Positions 34,879 through 44,762 of a stretch of DNA of 64,000 nt are shown here, one piece after another. The position numbers and the translations under genes were made by a program. How positions within the stretch are numbered: position 1 is the first letter of the stretch; each line of letters begins with the position of its first letter. Source of the DNA: Nitrospira sp. (lineage in GTDB: Bacteria > Nitrospirota > Nitrospiria > Nitrospirales > Nitrospiraceae); contig JAEURX010000027.1 in the NCBI GenBank assembly GCA_016788885.1, positions 45,737-109,736 of the forward strand, read 5' to 3'. The notes below the pieces were generated by a model. It searched no databases. It worked only from the letters and a program-made list of their open reading frames with translations, and was not told the DNA's origin.

Positions 34879-37824
34879 CTAACTGCCCGTCAAATTGAGA
34901 TGGGCCCTCACTTGTTGACCGTCCGACGCAGCCACGTCCACGTCCAGGAGAAAGACCCGATCCTCCGACAGGCCTCCCTGCTCGATCAGATGTTCGCGAA
35001 TGGCCTTGGCACGACCCTGCGCCAAGATCCGCAGTTCCGACTCCTCCACCGCCATCGCCGGAACCAGCTGTTGCCGCAGTTCGTCAGCCGACAGCACGCG
35101 CTCGACGGATTTCCCTCCCGGTAACGATTCGCTCTTCATCGGCTGCTTGCCCAGTTTCTCGGCATACAGATCGCTGAGCAGTTCGAACTCTCTCGACGGG
35201 GAAGGGACGCTTTGCACATTCTTGGTGCCGCCCTGCGTGAATCGCCGCTGCACGTCGGCGGAGATTTTTTGCATAGCCAACGCATCGCGATCACGAGCAG
35301 GATCGGCAGTCCCAGCCACATCCACCCGCAACCCTGGTCGTTCCTGAAGCGCCTTGGCGACTGAATCAATTTTCTTCCGCTCTACTTCGCTCAACTCTTC
35401 GCTGCCTGGGACAAATTCAACAAACTGTAAGTCTTCTCCGCCCCCGCCTACGAGTCCACCCAGCGCCGAAAATGGAGAGGTCGCCACTTTGGTCACCAGA
35501 TTGACCAATGCGTTGAGCACCACCCGGCCGTAACGAAAATCCGGCTCAGTCAAATCCCCGCGCACCGGCATGTCGATATCGATCCGCCCTCGTCGATCTT
35601 TCAGCAATCCTACGGCCAAACGCACCGGCAGGCTCGTCGCATCCGGGCTGTCGGTTTTCTCTCCGAAGGTCAATTGGTCCACCAGCACTTTATTTTCTCC
35701 CACCAATTGCTTCTTCGACACCTGATACATCAAATCCAGCGACAGCTTGCCTTTGGCGATGGGAAACCCGACATATTTCCCCGCGTATGGCGAGACCGCC
35801 GTGAGATCCACACCCTGAAACAAAAAGGTCAGATGAGTATAGGCCTCCTCACTCAGCGGATTGATCTGGCCCTGAATCTTGAGCGGCGCCACCTCGTCGA
35901 CTTTCCCGACCAGCGCTACCTCGGCCTTGGCCACCTGCTTAGACGACAAGCCTTTGATCGTGCCGCTGAGATCCGTAATGCCGGTGGCCACAACCGGGTC
36001 GATGGATTCATCCACGAATGTCGCCGACAACTTCGACAACCGCACGACATCGATCTCGATCGGCGTCGGGGGCGGCGCGTTCTTCGGAGAGGATTCGCGG
36101 ACCGCCGCGGGTGTAGTCGGAGTTGCCGCTGCTTCCGGTTTGCGCATCAACTGTGACAAGTTCAGCACACCGTCCTTCCCGGTGATGAGTTGCACCGCCG
36201 GATCTCGCAGCGCAATTTCGCCGATCTTGACCTTGGTCGGCGAGACCTCCACTGCCATCTTGCGCAATCCCAATGCGGTCCAGCCCAGAAATTCCTTTCC
36301 CGACACCCGATCAGCCACATGCAGCTTGTTGATCCCCACCTGGCCCACATAGCGCAGCATGGGGTCAGACTCCGGTCGGCTCCGGTAGATCACCTCGCCA
36401 TCCACTTCCAATTCGCCGTCCTTGATATCGACCAGCATGGTGCGATCCAGATAGGGCTGAAACGGACGGAGGCCGATATGCTCCAACTTCAGCGCGAGAG
36501 ACACCTGCAGCGGGTCAAGTTGCAGGGTGCCGCGGCCGTCGACCATCCCCTCTTGATTGAGGCGGAAACCGGTTGTGACCGGAATCGACCCTCGCAGCGG
36601 GACATGCAGATCCTTGGCCGTCATCTGGACATTCTCTAGACTCAGTTGTGCCGGCATCGTGAGGGTTCGATCTTCAAACTCCACCCGTGTCTTGGCAACT
36701 TCGACGGCCTGCACGTCGACGGACCATGGCGGTGCCGCCCCCTGACCCGGCTGAGCCACCTGTTCAGTCTCCTCCTGCGGCTGAGGGACTGGGGCGAAGA
36801 GCGGCTTGAAATTGACCACGCCATCCTGACCGAGCCAGGCGCGAATGTCCGCTCCGGTCAAGGCCGCGGTGCCGATTCCCAGCTCCCGCTTCGACAGGTC
36901 CAGGCTGATTCCGTCTATGCCGAAAGACGGCACCGTCAGTACCGGCTCACGACTCCCCGCTTCCGACAGTCGGAAATCCGCCAACTGAACCTTGCCCTCT
37001 GTCATCTGCAGATTGACAGGAGAAAGACGCGTGTCGAAGTGATAGCGGGCATCGACCGACAACTTTCCACTCAGGATATCGAATCGAAACCGGTCGCGGA
37101 GGCTAGGCCAAAAGGTATTCAAACCAACGTGCGACAATGACACATGCCCGTCGGATTCGAGTGGATCGAGCTGAAATGTGCCTTCCCAGGACAATACTTC
37201 CTTCTCGCCGAACTCCGCCGTAAACGCATAGGCACTTTCGCTCCCTCCCTTGCTGCTGAAGTTGCGGACAGAAACCTCGATGGGCACCACATCAATCTCC
37301 ACCGGCCTTTTCTTGGAATCGTCCCGATACTCGATCACGCCTCGTTGAATGCTCAGGAGGCGAATGTCGACAGCCGGCATCGCCCCCTTGGCGGATGGTT
37401 CAGCCTTCGGCGGCGCAGATCGGTCCTCGTCTTGAGCAGGCGGCGGCACCAAACCAAGAAGATTCAGCTTCCCGTCTGCCTGCAGATGCACGAATCCGAA
37501 TGGAAGAGTTAGCCGAATCTCATCGAAGAGGTATGAGGACCGAACCAGCGAGGTTGCTTCAAAATTTATGAATAGTTCCTGAAACCCGAGCATCGGCGTG
37601 CGGTCGGGCTCCTGAATTTCAAACCCGGTGAGGCCCAGGGAGAACGTAAACGGATTGAGCCGGATGTCTTCCAGAACGACGGGATGCCTGAGACGTTCAG
37701 ACAAGGCAGGAACGCCGTACGTCTTGACGGCATAGGGAACGACGACAAAACCTAACAACGCATAGAATGCCACCAGGCCGCTGAGGACGTAGAGGAGGAT
37801 TCGATACCGGGAAAGAAACGTCAT
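34879..37824 (-). CDS. Large DUF748 (AsmA-like) envelope protein
   Basis: The 981-residue protein has one N-terminal transmembrane helix (ILLYVLSGLVAFYALLGFVVVPY). Next comes the DUF748 opening PVVLEDIRLNPFTFSLGLTGFEI and repeated beta-rich segments (VDIRLLSIQRGVIEYRDDSK, VDVQAVEVAKTRVEFEDRTL, IDVVRLSKLSATFVDESIDP) typical of AsmA-like lipid-transport bridges. The C-terminal part (LQFVEFVPGSEELSEVERKKID, then LRVDVAGTADPARDRDALA) resembles an OmpA-like peptidoglycan-binding module. It would span the periplasm, probably in outer-membrane lipid homeostasis. It ends convergently with the pentapeptide gene. Confidence 0.82.
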   Translation of the reverse strand: MTFLSRYRILLYVLSGLVAFYALLGFVVVPYAVKTYGVPALSERLRHPVVLEDIRLNPFTFSLGLTGFEIQEPDRTPMLGFQELFINFEATSLVRSSYLFDEIRLTLPFGFVHLQADGKLNLLGLVPPPAQDEDRSAPPKAEPSAKGAMPAVDIRLLSIQRGVIEYRDDSKKRPVEIDVVPIEVSVRNFSSKGGSESAYAFTAEFGEKEVLSWEGTFQLDPLESDGHVSLSHVGLNTFWPSLRDRFRFDILSGKLSVDARYHFDTRLSPVNLQMTEGKVQLADFRLSEAGSREPVLTVPSFGIDGISLDLSKRELGIGTAALTGADIRAWLGQDGVVNFKPLFAPVPQPQEETEQVAQPGQGAAPPWSVDVQAVEVAKTRVEFEDRTLTMPAQLSLENVQMTAKDLHVPLRGSIPVTTGFRLNQEGMVDGRGTLQLDPLQVSLALKLEHIGLRPFQPYLDRTMLVDIKDGELEVDGEVIYRSRPESDPMLRYVGQVGINKLHVADRVSGKEFLGWTALGLRKMAVEVSPTKVKIGEIALRDPAVQLITGKDGVLNLSQLMRKPEAAATPTTPAAVRESSPKNAPPPTPIEIDVVRLSKLSATFVDESIDPVVATGITDLSGTIKGLSSKQVAKAEVALVGKVDEVAPLKIQGQINPLSEEAYTHLTFLFQGVDLTAVSPYAGKYVGFPIAKGKLSLDLMYQVSKKQLVGENKVLVDQLTFGEKTDSPDATSLPVRLAVGLLKDRRGRIDIDMPVRGDLTEPDFRYGRVVLNALVNLVTKVATSPFSALGGLVGGGGEDLQFVEFVPGSEELSEVERKKIDSVAKALQERPGLRVDVAGTADPARDRDALAMQKISADVQRRFTQGGTKNVQSVPSPSREFELLSDLYAEKLGKQPMKSESLPGGKSVERVLSADELRQQLVPAMAVEESELRILAQGRAKAIREHLIEQGGLSEDRVFLLDVDVAASDGQQVRAHLNLTGS

Positions 37825-37845
37825 GTCAGGAACGCATTGGGGAGG

Positions 37846-37887
37846 TGGTGCGCCAGGCTGGAATCGAACCAGCGACCCTCAGCTTAG
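37846..37887 (-). repeat. 3' fragment of a tRNA gene, candidate attachment-site scar
   Basis: The minus strand carries 42 nt matching the 3' part of the tRNA-Arg gene at 38813-38889, from the anticodon loop through CCA, with 3 differences. Two differences form a compensated pair in the T-stem, so it came from a functional relative rather than by decay of the neighbour. The same orientation and the position downstream of the intact gene's 3' end are what integration into a tRNA leaves behind. Confidence 0.68.
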
Positions 37888-38303
37888 GATGTCCTTCGGA
37901 CGGCATCGTGATTCAGTACAATGAAGTGCGAAGAATAGGCTACTAAGAGCGCCCAGAACAAGGAGAAAATGTCTCAGGGATTCTTCCTACGGGTCATAAG
38001 CAGGGACTGACAACGAGGAATCGGCAGGGCAATGGAGTGATTTTCGCATGATAGGCGTCGTGTCGATTTCAGAACCGGCCAACGACTAAGAGGTGACAGC
38101 TGGAAATTGAAACGAAAGGAGCAATCCCATGCGCTTGATCTCGAGGCGATATATCAACTGAAAAACAACCGGAGGACAATTGCCCATATACGCCGGATGT
38201 GAACATGATGGCTACGATAGGCCGGTTCGCATAGGACAATGGTGACGCTCGACTTGAAGCTTTTTAAATCACCGCTCGACAAGCGACACAAAGGAGACAT
38301 GAT
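37888..38303. other. Non-coding stretch inside the tRNA-flanked segment
   Basis: No convincing gene is seen. An AAAGGAG ribosome site precedes a 10-residue frame (MRLISRRYIN, 38129-38161), too short to judge. No integrase remnant can be recognised by eye. Base composition is somewhat more AT-rich than the flanks. Confidence 0.35.
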
Positions 38304-38798
38304 ATGACCAAGCCGGCAAAGAACACCATCTGCCTGTGGTACGACAAGGACGCTGAAGAGGCGGCGCATTTTTATGCGAAGACCTTTCCCGATTCATGTG
38401 TGAGCGCAGTGCATAGGGCGCCGGGAGATTATCCTTCCGGCAAGAAAGGAGACGTGCTGACAGTCGAATTTACCGTGATGGGAATTCCCTGCCTCGGGCT
38501 CAATGGAGGACCTGCCTTCAAGCATAACCAGGCGTTCTCATTTCAGGTTGCAACAGTCGACCAGGCGGAAACCGATCGGTACTGGAACGCGATCGTAGGA
38601 AACGGCGGCGAGGAAAGCCAGTGCGGCTGGTGCCAGGACAAGTGGGGCCTGTCCTGGCAGATTACACCAGTCGTCTTGACGGACGCGGTGACCAGTTCTG
38701 ATCCCGCCGTCGCCCAGCGCGCCTTCGATGCGATGATGCACATGGGAAAGATCGACGTCGCGGCAATAGAGGCAGCAGTTCGCGGCTCACACAGGTAA
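38304..38798 (+). CDS. PhnB-like VOC-family protein
   Basis: The 164-residue protein matches the 3-demethylubiquinone methyltransferase-named VOC family: ICLWYDKDAEEAAHFYAKTFPDS, VLTVEFTVMGIPCLGLNGGP, AFSFQVATVDQAETDRYWNAI, CGWCQDKWGLSWQITP and AQRAFDAMMHMGKID. These are structural relatives of glyoxalase; their true activity is mostly unknown despite the family name. ATG follows AAAGGAG. It is the only solid gene between the tRNA fragment and intact tRNA-Arg, so it is likely cargo of a former insertion. Confidence 0.85.
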   Translation: MTKPAKNTICLWYDKDAEEAAHFYAKTFPDSCVSAVHRAPGDYPSGKKGDVLTVEFTVMGIPCLGLNGGPAFKHNQAFSFQVATVDQAETDRYWNAIVGNGGEESQCGWCQDKWGLSWQITPVVLTDAVTSSDPAVAQRAFDAMMHMGKIDVAAIEAAVRGSHR

Positions 38799-38812
38799 CG
38801 AGTCGTCTTGTC

Positions 38813-38889
<77 letters not shown>

Positions 38890-39198
38890 ACGTGACGTAT
38901 CAATGACCCCGGAGATCGACTACCCTCGACGATGCTCCTGGTGTTCCTAGCCGGTGCTGCTGAAGCGATTCATGAACCTGACGACGCGCATGAGCCAGCT
39001 CTGCATGCCAGTCGCCTTCACTTATACAAGAAGACGGGGCGGGATTCCAGGACTCCTCGAGTGCGACCTGCTCGCGAAGGGATCAGGAAACGGCCCCCAA
39101 GAACCAAGGAGGTGTGATGTCAGCAGTCGCCCGGCAAGCTGGGAGGAAGCAGCTTGTGGATCACCATCATCCCGCGCCGGTCCGGGAACGGAGACGAC
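38890..39198. other. Gap of about 310 bp between tRNA-Arg and arsC
   Basis: No established gene. A strong ribosome site (AAGGAGGTG, 39106-39114) precedes ATG 39117, opening a 34-residue basic frame (MSAVARQAGRKQLVDHHHPA...) that ends at 39221 and overlaps the arsC 3' end on the other strand. It may be a real microprotein or chance. Confidence 0.3.
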
Positions 39199-39645
39199 TC
39201 AGCATCGATAACAACGGATAGAGGCCGGGGCTAGCTGGCACTCTTCAATCAGGAAACGACAGATCCGGTCTGCAATTTCGTCACGTACCCGACGAAAGAC
39301 TGCCCATCGCGTATCCGGCGGGGCAACGGCCGGATCATCAAACGACCAATTGCGGATATTCCGTGCACCCGGAAATACGGGACAGGTCTCCTTGGCGCGA
39401 TCACACACGGTGATGACATAGTCGAATGGCTGCCTCATGCACTCATTGACGTGCTTCGATCTATACTGGCGGACATCCACACCGACGTCCTGCATGGCCT
39501 CAACCGTAACGGGGTTCAGCCCGGCTGGATGCGTACCTGCGCTGGAGGCCTCGAAGTCATCTCCGGCAATCAGACCAAGCAACGCCTCCGCCATCTGACT
39601 TCGGGCTGAATTGCCCGTGCATAGGAACAAGACGCGCTTCTTCAT
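39199..39645 (-). CDS. arsC: Arsenate reductase, low-molecular-weight phosphatase type
   Basis: The 148-residue protein begins MKKRVLFLCTGNSARSQMAEAL, the C-x5-R phosphate-binding loop with nucleophilic Cys9. Further cysteines in VITVCDRAKETCPVFPG occupy the positions used for the thiol relay in thioredoxin-coupled ArsC. WSFDDPAVA holds the conserved Asp. It converts arsenate to arsenite. It is the last gene of the arsenic operon and follows the broken transporter gene by about 40 bp. Confidence 0.92.
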   Translation of the reverse strand: MKKRVLFLCTGNSARSQMAEALLGLIAGDDFEASSAGTHPAGLNPVTVEAMQDVGVDVRQYRSKHVNECMRQPFDYVITVCDRAKETCPVFPGARNIRNWSFDDPAVAPPDTRWAVFRRVRDEIADRICRFLIEECQLAPASIRCYRC

Positions 39646-39686
39646 GCCTTCACCTCCAGGACAACTCGGTGACGAGTCCGATTGCA

Positions 39687-40234
39687 CTATCGACAGACCA
39701 ACAGCATTCCGGGAGGCTCCTCGAGCACACCAACACCATGGCTAGTGCAGCACTGGATTCCGCCCCGTACAACACAATGGCCGTGGCCACGGCCGACTCA
39801 AATACGTTACTTGCCCGATCAACGCCCCCGGCGCCGCGACGGAATAGAGCCCCCTGCATTCTGCCTGTGTAGATAGGCGAGCGACGCATTCAGATAGATC
39901 TGCAGCAGGATCGGCACGGCGATCAGGAGGACCTGTCACGCCTTCACGACAATGTATGCGAAAATCAGCACCAGGATCAGCATCAATGCCGTGATCGTGA
40001 TGGGAAAACGGCGCGGGAGAAACGTCTCCGTGGACCGTTGCTCGCTGTGTTGCTGAATGAGTACAACGCAGGCGATCGATCCTCTGACTGCGGACTGGCG
40101 ATACATGCCAGGACCGAACACCAATGAACAGCATACGGGACGCTAAGCGACGACGCGCTGCTCACCAACAGCCCGACAATAGGTGCACACAGCACCAACG
40201 CCATGGGGACGCCTCTTCCTGTCCCCTCCTGCAC
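39687..40234 (-). pseudogene. acr3: Remnant of the arsenite permease gene acr3
   Basis: Pieces of the ACR3 permease C-terminal half are found in different frames, in the correct order: ALVLCAPIVGLLVSSASSLSVPY; ETFLPRRFPITITALMLILVLIFAY; after an in-frame TGA, QVLLIAVPILLQIYLNASLAYL; then in a new frame ASNVFESAVATAIVLYGAES; and in another GVLEEPPGMLLVC. The N-terminal half is missing altogether, cut off next to the arsM stop. At least three frameshifts and one stop make it non-functional. Confidence 0.82.
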
Positions 40235-40238
40235 CGCC

Positions 40239-41099
40239 TTAGGAGCAGCAACTCGGACTGCAACAGGACCTCTCAGCGAGGGGCTTGGTGGCGCGGATGA
40301 AGCCGCTCAGGAACTTTCCGTCGACGGCCTTGGCCACGACGTCGGCATCCAATCCCGCCCCGAGGATGAAATCCCGGGCATCGTCTGCCGTATAGATCCT
40401 CGTGGGTTCGAGATTCACCTGGTCGAACCCAGCCGCACGAAGTCGCGCCAGATAGTCTTCCTCATCCAATGCTCCGGCGACACACCCGGCCCAAAGTTCC
40501 ACACTGTGGCGGATTTCTGGTGGGATGGCCCCACGCACGACGATATCCGACACAGCCAATCGCCCTCCGGGTTTGAGAACCCGAAACGCTTCGTTGAAGA
40601 CGCGCGACTTGTCAGACGAGAGGTTGATGACGCAGTTCGAGATAATCAGATCCACCGAATTGTCCGGCAGAGGGATGTCTTCGATCTCGCCCTTGAGAAA
40701 CTTCACATTGGTGACACCAGCCTTGCGCTGGTTTTCCCGTGCCAAGGCGAGCATGTCGTCCGTCATATCCAGTCCATACACTTTTCCGGTGGGGCCCACT
40801 CGGCGAGCCGAAAGGAATACGTCGATCCCACCACCGGAGCCGAGATCCAACACCGTCTCCCCTGATTGAATCGTGGCTAATGCCGTCGGGTTTCCGCATC
40901 CAAAGGAAGCCACAAGGGCTTCTGGGGGGAGGCCGTCGGTCTCCTCTGTCGCATACAGATTTTGGGTAATCGGATCCAACTTGCCGTCCTCCAGAATACT
41001 GCCGGACCCGCAACATGAGGCTTTTCCCCGTGTGGCCTGACGAGCGGCCTGACCGTATTCGGCTTGAATGATCTCCTTGAGCGACTTCTCATCTTGCAT
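40239..41099 (-). CDS. arsM: Arsenite S-adenosylmethionine methyltransferase
   Basis: The 286-residue protein has the SAM-binding loop VLDLGSGGGIDV and the ArsM cysteines: a Cys pair near residues 35-36 (KASCCGSG), the Cys in LIISNCVINLS, and the Cys in ELWAGCVAGAL, the last two binding As(III). A Cys-rich tail (RSCCSPSCCS) is an addition. It methylates arsenite to mono- and dimethyl forms. Start 41099 lies 14 bp from an ArsR operator, so arsM should respond to arsenite. Confidence 0.93.
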   Translation of the reverse strand: MQDEKSLKEIIQAEYGQAARQATRGKASCCGSGSILEDGKLDPITQNLYATEETDGLPPEALVASFGCGNPTALATIQSGETVLDLGSGGGIDVFLSARRVGPTGKVYGLDMTDDMLALARENQRKAGVTNVKFLKGEIEDIPLPDNSVDLIISNCVINLSSDKSRVFNEAFRVLKPGGRLAVSDIVVRGAIPPEIRHSVELWAGCVAGALDEEDYLARLRAAGFDQVNLEPTRIYTADDARDFILGAGLDADVVAKAVDGKFLSGFIRATKPLAERSCCSPSCCS

Positions 41100-41112
41100 G
41101 GCATCACCTCTA

Positions 41113-41128
41113 ATCAATAATTATTGAT
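41113..41128. promoter_or_regulatory. ArsR-type operator upstream of arsM
   Basis: A perfect 16-bp palindrome, ATCAATAATTATTGAT, lies between arsR and arsM. It has the ATCAA-N6-TTGAT form bound by ArsR/SmtB repressors and matches the half sites of the operator at 41483-41498. Confidence 0.75.
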
Positions 41129-41145
41129 GTGTTGGATCAAAAAAA

Positions 41146-41469
41146 TCACTCGCAGCAGTGTGTTCGCCCGGCGCCCTTCGTCTCCGTCTTCAAGACACCG
41201 AGAAACTCTTCCAGCACCTGGAGCCCCTCTCGGTTCAAGGCGTAATACATCCAACGCCCCTCGCGTCGATCGAGCACCAATCCCGCCTCCTTCAGGACCC
41301 GTAAGTGGAAGGAAAGTCGAGACTGACCAGTCTGAAACGCGTCGGTGAGATCACACACGCATTGTTCACCCCCATGAAGCTGCTGCAGAATACGCAACCG
41401 CGTCTCGTCGGAAAGCGCATGACACACGGCAGCGGCGCTCGAGACATCTTTGTCACGTATGGCGATCAT
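41146..41469 (-). CDS. arsR: ArsR-family arsenite-responsive repressor
   Basis: The protein of about 107 residues is a winged-helix ArsR/SmtB regulator: ALSDETRLRILQQLHGGEQCVCDLTDAF with Cys37 and Cys39 in the metal-sensing helix (the third Cys of E. coli ArsR is Thr here), and the recognition helix QSRLSFHLRVLKEAGLVLDRREGRWMYY. A C-terminal THCCE adds a Cys pair that may help bind arsenite. Start 41469 was chosen because an operator sits just upstream; a 12-residue longer form would cover the operator. Confidence 0.92.
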   Translation of the reverse strand: MIAIRDKDVSSAAAVCHALSDETRLRILQQLHGGEQCVCDLTDAFQTGQSRLSFHLRVLKEAGLVLDRREGRWMYYALNREGLQVLEEFLGVLKTETKGAGRTHCCE

Positions 41470-41482
41470 GCCGTCACCATAC

Positions 41483-41498
41483 ATCAACGAATATTGAT
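41483..41498. promoter_or_regulatory. ArsR-type operator upstream of arsR
   Basis: ATCAACGAATATTGAT has the form ATCAA-N6-TTGAT and lies 13 bp before the chosen arsR start, as expected for autoregulation. Its half sites are the same as in the arsM operator. Confidence 0.72.
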
Positions 41499-41693
41499 TG
41501 GTCAAGAAACCTGATTGCGATGAGGGATCGGCCTAGGTGAACCGCTGTTACGTGATCCGGCTAGACTGGGAACGATAACTGGTCGGATACACGACGTCAG
41601 TAGGTGTGGCTGATATCGACCTCAGTCACGTCCACGCACCGCGAGCGTCGACCTGACTGGGCCAACAATCCACCTGAGGTCTGTAGGCTAGGG

Positions 41694-41761
<68 letters not shown>

Positions 41762-41771
<10 letters not shown>

Positions 41772-42376
41772 ACTGAGGTCTGTTCGGCCATCATACGCTG
41801 CAACAGCGTCCTCGCCTGGGTAAAGGCTCGGGCACGATGGCTGATTTGGTTTTTCACTTCCGGCGACAATTGCGCCAGAGTCTGATGATACTCCGGCAGG
41901 AAAAACACGGGATCGTACCCGAACCCATGGGAACCGGCCGGCTCTTCGGCGATCAGGCCTTCCAAGACACCCTGCGCCGAGAAGCGTTTGCCTTCAGGCA
42001 TCGCAATAGCCGCGACGGTGACGAAGCGGCCCCTTCGCCGTTCAGCCGGGACCCCCTGAAGCTCCTGCAACAACTTCCGGACATTGTCCTCATAGGTGGC
42101 ATGCTCTCCCGCATAGCGGGCGGCAAAGACGCCCGGGCGTCCGCCCAAGGCCTCAACTTCCAGCCCGGTATCATCCGCTACCGCAGTCATCCCCGTGTAC
42201 CGCGCGATCTCCACAGCCTTCTTCATGGCGTTAGCTTCGCACGTGTTGCCGTCTTCGACAACCTCCGGTGCGGAGGGGAAATCATCAAGCGTGCGAATCG
42301 TGATGTCAAGACCACGCAACAAGGCGACGAGTTCTTGTTTCTTGTGTTGATTCCTGGTCGCCAGCACAATCTGCAT
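41762..42376 (-). CDS. rdgB: XTP/dITP diphosphatase (HAM1/RdgB)
   Basis: The 204-residue protein matches RdgB: MQIVLATRNQHKKQEL, the DDTGLEVEALGGRPGVFAARYAG signature, and GSHGFGYDPVFFLPE with LSPEVKNQISHRARA at the end. It hydrolyses deaminated purine triphosphates such as dITP and XTP. It follows rph by 2 bp, a conserved pairing. Its last codons run into the tRNA-Pro gene. Confidence 0.95.
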
Positions 42377-42378
42377 GG

Positions 42379-43122
42379 TTAGCTTAATCCACCGATCAGC
42401 GACTTCTGCAGATCCACCAATTCGCTGATCGCCCGCCACCCAAGGTCGAGGAATTCGTCCATATCTTTTTTGTTGAACGGCGTCCGCTCGGCCGTGCCTT
42501 GCACTTCGACATACTGCCCGGCACCGGTCATCACCAAATTCAAATCGACTTCAGCGTGCGAGTCTTCCTCGTAGGCCAAATCCACCATCACATGACCACC
42601 GACCTTGCCGATACTGATAGCCGCCAGATAGTCGGTCAGGGGGTTCACCTTGACCAACTCCCGTTTTTTCAGCACAGACACGGCATCAGCAAGGGCGATG
42701 AACGACCCGGTGATGGAGGCCGTCCGGGTTCCACCATCGGCCTGAATGACATCGCAGTCGATCCAAATGGTACGTTCACCCAATCGACTCGTATCGATCA
42801 CGGCGCGCAACGCCCGCCCGACCAGTCGTTGAATCTCCAGTGTCCGTCCGCCCTGCTTTCCCTTCACCGATTCTCGAGGAGAACGATCGTGCGTGGCCCG
42901 GGGCAACATGGCATATTCTGCCGTCACCCAGCCGGTCCCTTTCCCCTTCAGAAACGGTGGAACTTTTTCCTCGATGGAGGCGGTGCAGATCACCTTGGTA
43001 TCGCCCATCTCAATCAGGACGGAGCCTTCGGCGTGTTTCGTAAAATTGCGCGTCACCTTGACCGGCCGGATTTGATCCCGCCGCCGCCCATCGATACGCC
43101 CCAGCCCTGTCCCGCTCACCAT
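42379..43122 (-). CDS. rph: Ribonuclease PH
   Basis: Start 43122 follows AAGGAG at good spacing and gives 247 residues. RNase PH motifs are clear: [16 protein letters not shown] at the start, [48 protein letters not shown] (phosphate-binding and catalytic Asp region), and [23 protein letters not shown]. It trims tRNA 3' ends phosphorolytically. It is coupled to rdgB and lies upstream of tRNA-Pro. Confidence 0.95.
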   Translation of the reverse strand: MVSGTGLGRIDGRRRDQIRPVKVTRNFTKHAEGSVLIEMGDTKVICTASIEEKVPPFLKGKGTGWVTAEYAMLPRATHDRSPRESVKGKQGGRTLEIQRLVGRALRAVIDTSRLGERTIWIDCDVIQADGGTRTASITGSFIALADAVSVLKKRELVKVNPLTDYLAAISIGKVGGHVMVDLAYEEDSHAEVDLNLVMTGAGQYVEVQGTAERTPFNKKDMDEFLDLGWRAISELVDLQKSLIGGLS

Positions 43123-43152
43123 TCGTTGCACTCCTTCATCCATCGTCTGCAA

Positions 43153-43586
43153 GTTTAAAGGAGCGGATTATAGTGAAGGGGGCCACAAAGAGCAAATCCA
43201 CGATGCTCAATGAAGACGACGTTCACAAACTACGTTTCGGCTGGCGTTCACAGCGTGCCTCGGTATAATCCACTTTCATGTGGTGCGAGGGAATAGCATC
43301 GGTCTACCCCCTCACGGGCGACCGTCAGAGTTGACGGCAACGTCACCGCCTTTTCTCGAAGCGTCTGTAGGATCTTGATGCAGGTGTGAACCGGATCATC
43401 ACTTCCGTTGGCCTCCTGCGAGCCTTTGGCACCACCTGTCGTCAGAAGGTGTCAGTGGCACAGAAGGTGCAGAATTCGAGCGTGCCCCCGCGCACTTCAG
43501 AGTCAGGACCCGACAACCGATACAGACGCTAGCCCTGAGAGCCCTCAGGAGCGACCCTCGATTACCTCAACCAGCGAGCCAGGCCT
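43153..43586. other. Divergent intergenic region with a candidate promoter
   Basis: The 434 bp separate rph from the response-regulator gene. A perfect TATAAT lies at 43264-43269 on the plus strand, but the -35 is weak. The rest shows no gene, and the long leader before 43587 has no riboswitch I recognise. Confidence 0.45.
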
Positions 43587-44762
43587 ATGAGCATCCCGAG
43601 CGTGAGTGAAGTCGCCACCCAGCAATCGATTCTCGAAAACCGCAACATCCTGATCGTCGACGATGAGGAACCCATCCGCCGCCTGTTAGGCTATCTGCTA
43701 CAGCCCCACGGCTACCAAGTCACCCTGGCCGGCGAGGCGCGCGAAGCCAGGCAACGGATGGAAACCGGCTCGTTTGCCATGGTGCTCTGCGATGTGAACA
43801 TGCCCGGCGAGTCGGGCATGGATCTGATCCGCCACATCCTCACGCAGTATCCCACGACTGCCGTCATCATGATCACCGGCCTCGACAGCCCCGTACTCGC
43901 GAACGCGGCGCTGGATATGGGCGCCTTCGGCTATATCATCAAGCCCTTTGAGGCGAATGAAGTCCTCATCAACGTGGCAAACGCGTTGCGTCGGCGAAAG
44001 CTGGAGATCGAAAACTCCATGCACCGGGAAAATCTCGAAGAGGTCGTCCGGACCAGAACGATCGCCCTGCAGCAAGCCCTCGAATGGCTGGAACGAAGTG
44101 AAAAGGAACTTCGTCTCTCGCGAGAGGAGACGATCCAACGGCTGGCAATTGCCGCAGAATATCGCGACAGCTCCACCGCGCAGCATATCCAACGGATGAG
44201 CCATTACTGCGAACTGCTCGCGCGCCGGTATGGATTGTCCCCTGAGCGCTGTGACCTCATTCGCACGGCGAGTCCCATGCATGACATCGGCAAGATCGGC
44301 ACGCCCGATCATGTTCTGCTCAAGCCCGGCAAGTTCACACCGGAAGAATTCAAGGTCATCACCCAACACACGGAAATCGGGTATAGAATCCTGGCCGGCT
44401 CCGACTCGGAACTGTTGAAAGTGGCCGCCCTCATCGCCTGGACCCACCATGAACGGTACGATGGTAGCGGGTACCCGCGAGGACTCAAGGGAGAGGAGAT
44501 TCCGCTGGAGGGACGGATCACCGCGATCGCCGACAACTTCGACGCCATTACGACGCAGCGCGTGTACAAACCCGCCTATGACTTCGACCACGCGAAGGAA
44601 CTGATGCTGAAAGAACGAGGTAAACATTTCGACCCCGATCTGCTCGACATCTTTTTCGATTCCATGGTCGACATCACACGCATCTATGATCAATTTTCCG
44701 ATCCCAGCTGGCTCACCACCTCCCGGCACCGTGCGATCACTCACGAGCAGGGGGAAGCCTGA
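43587..44762 (+). CDS. RpfG-type response regulator with active HD-GYP domain
   Basis: The 391-residue protein has an N-terminal receiver domain (ILIVDDEEPIRRLLGYLL, phosphorylated Asp in LCDVNMPGESG, Lys in IIKPFEANE). A coiled linker follows, then an HD-GYP domain with HIQRMSHYCELLA, MHDIGKIGTPDHVLLKPG (HD intact) and HHERYDGSGYPRGLKGEEIP (GYP intact), so it should hydrolyse c-di-GMP when phosphorylated. No sensor kinase is adjacent. It overlaps the next gene by one base. Confidence 0.92.
   Translation: MSIPSVSEVATQQSILENRNILIVDDEEPIRRLLGYLLQPHGYQVTLAGEAREARQRMETGSFAMVLCDVNMPGESGMDLIRHILTQYPTTAVIMITGLDSPVLANAALDMGAFGYIIKPFEANEVLINVANALRRRKLEIENSMHRENLEEVVRTRTIALQQALEWLERSEKELRLSREETIQRLAIAAEYRDSSTAQHIQRMSHYCELLARRYGLSPERCDLIRTASPMHDIGKIGTPDHVLLKPGKFTPEEFKVITQHTEIGYRILAGSDSELLKVAALIAWTHHERYDGSGYPRGLKGEEIPLEGRITAIADNFDAITTQRVYKPAYDFDHAKELMLKERGKHFDPDLLDIFFDSMVDITRIYDQFSDPSWLTTSRHRAITHEQGEA

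Noticed and set aside
43153..43586. Possible riboswitch in the long leader before the RpfG-type gene
   Set aside because: No conserved core of c-di-GMP, cobalamin or SAM riboswitches could be found by eye, only a -10-like TATAAT.
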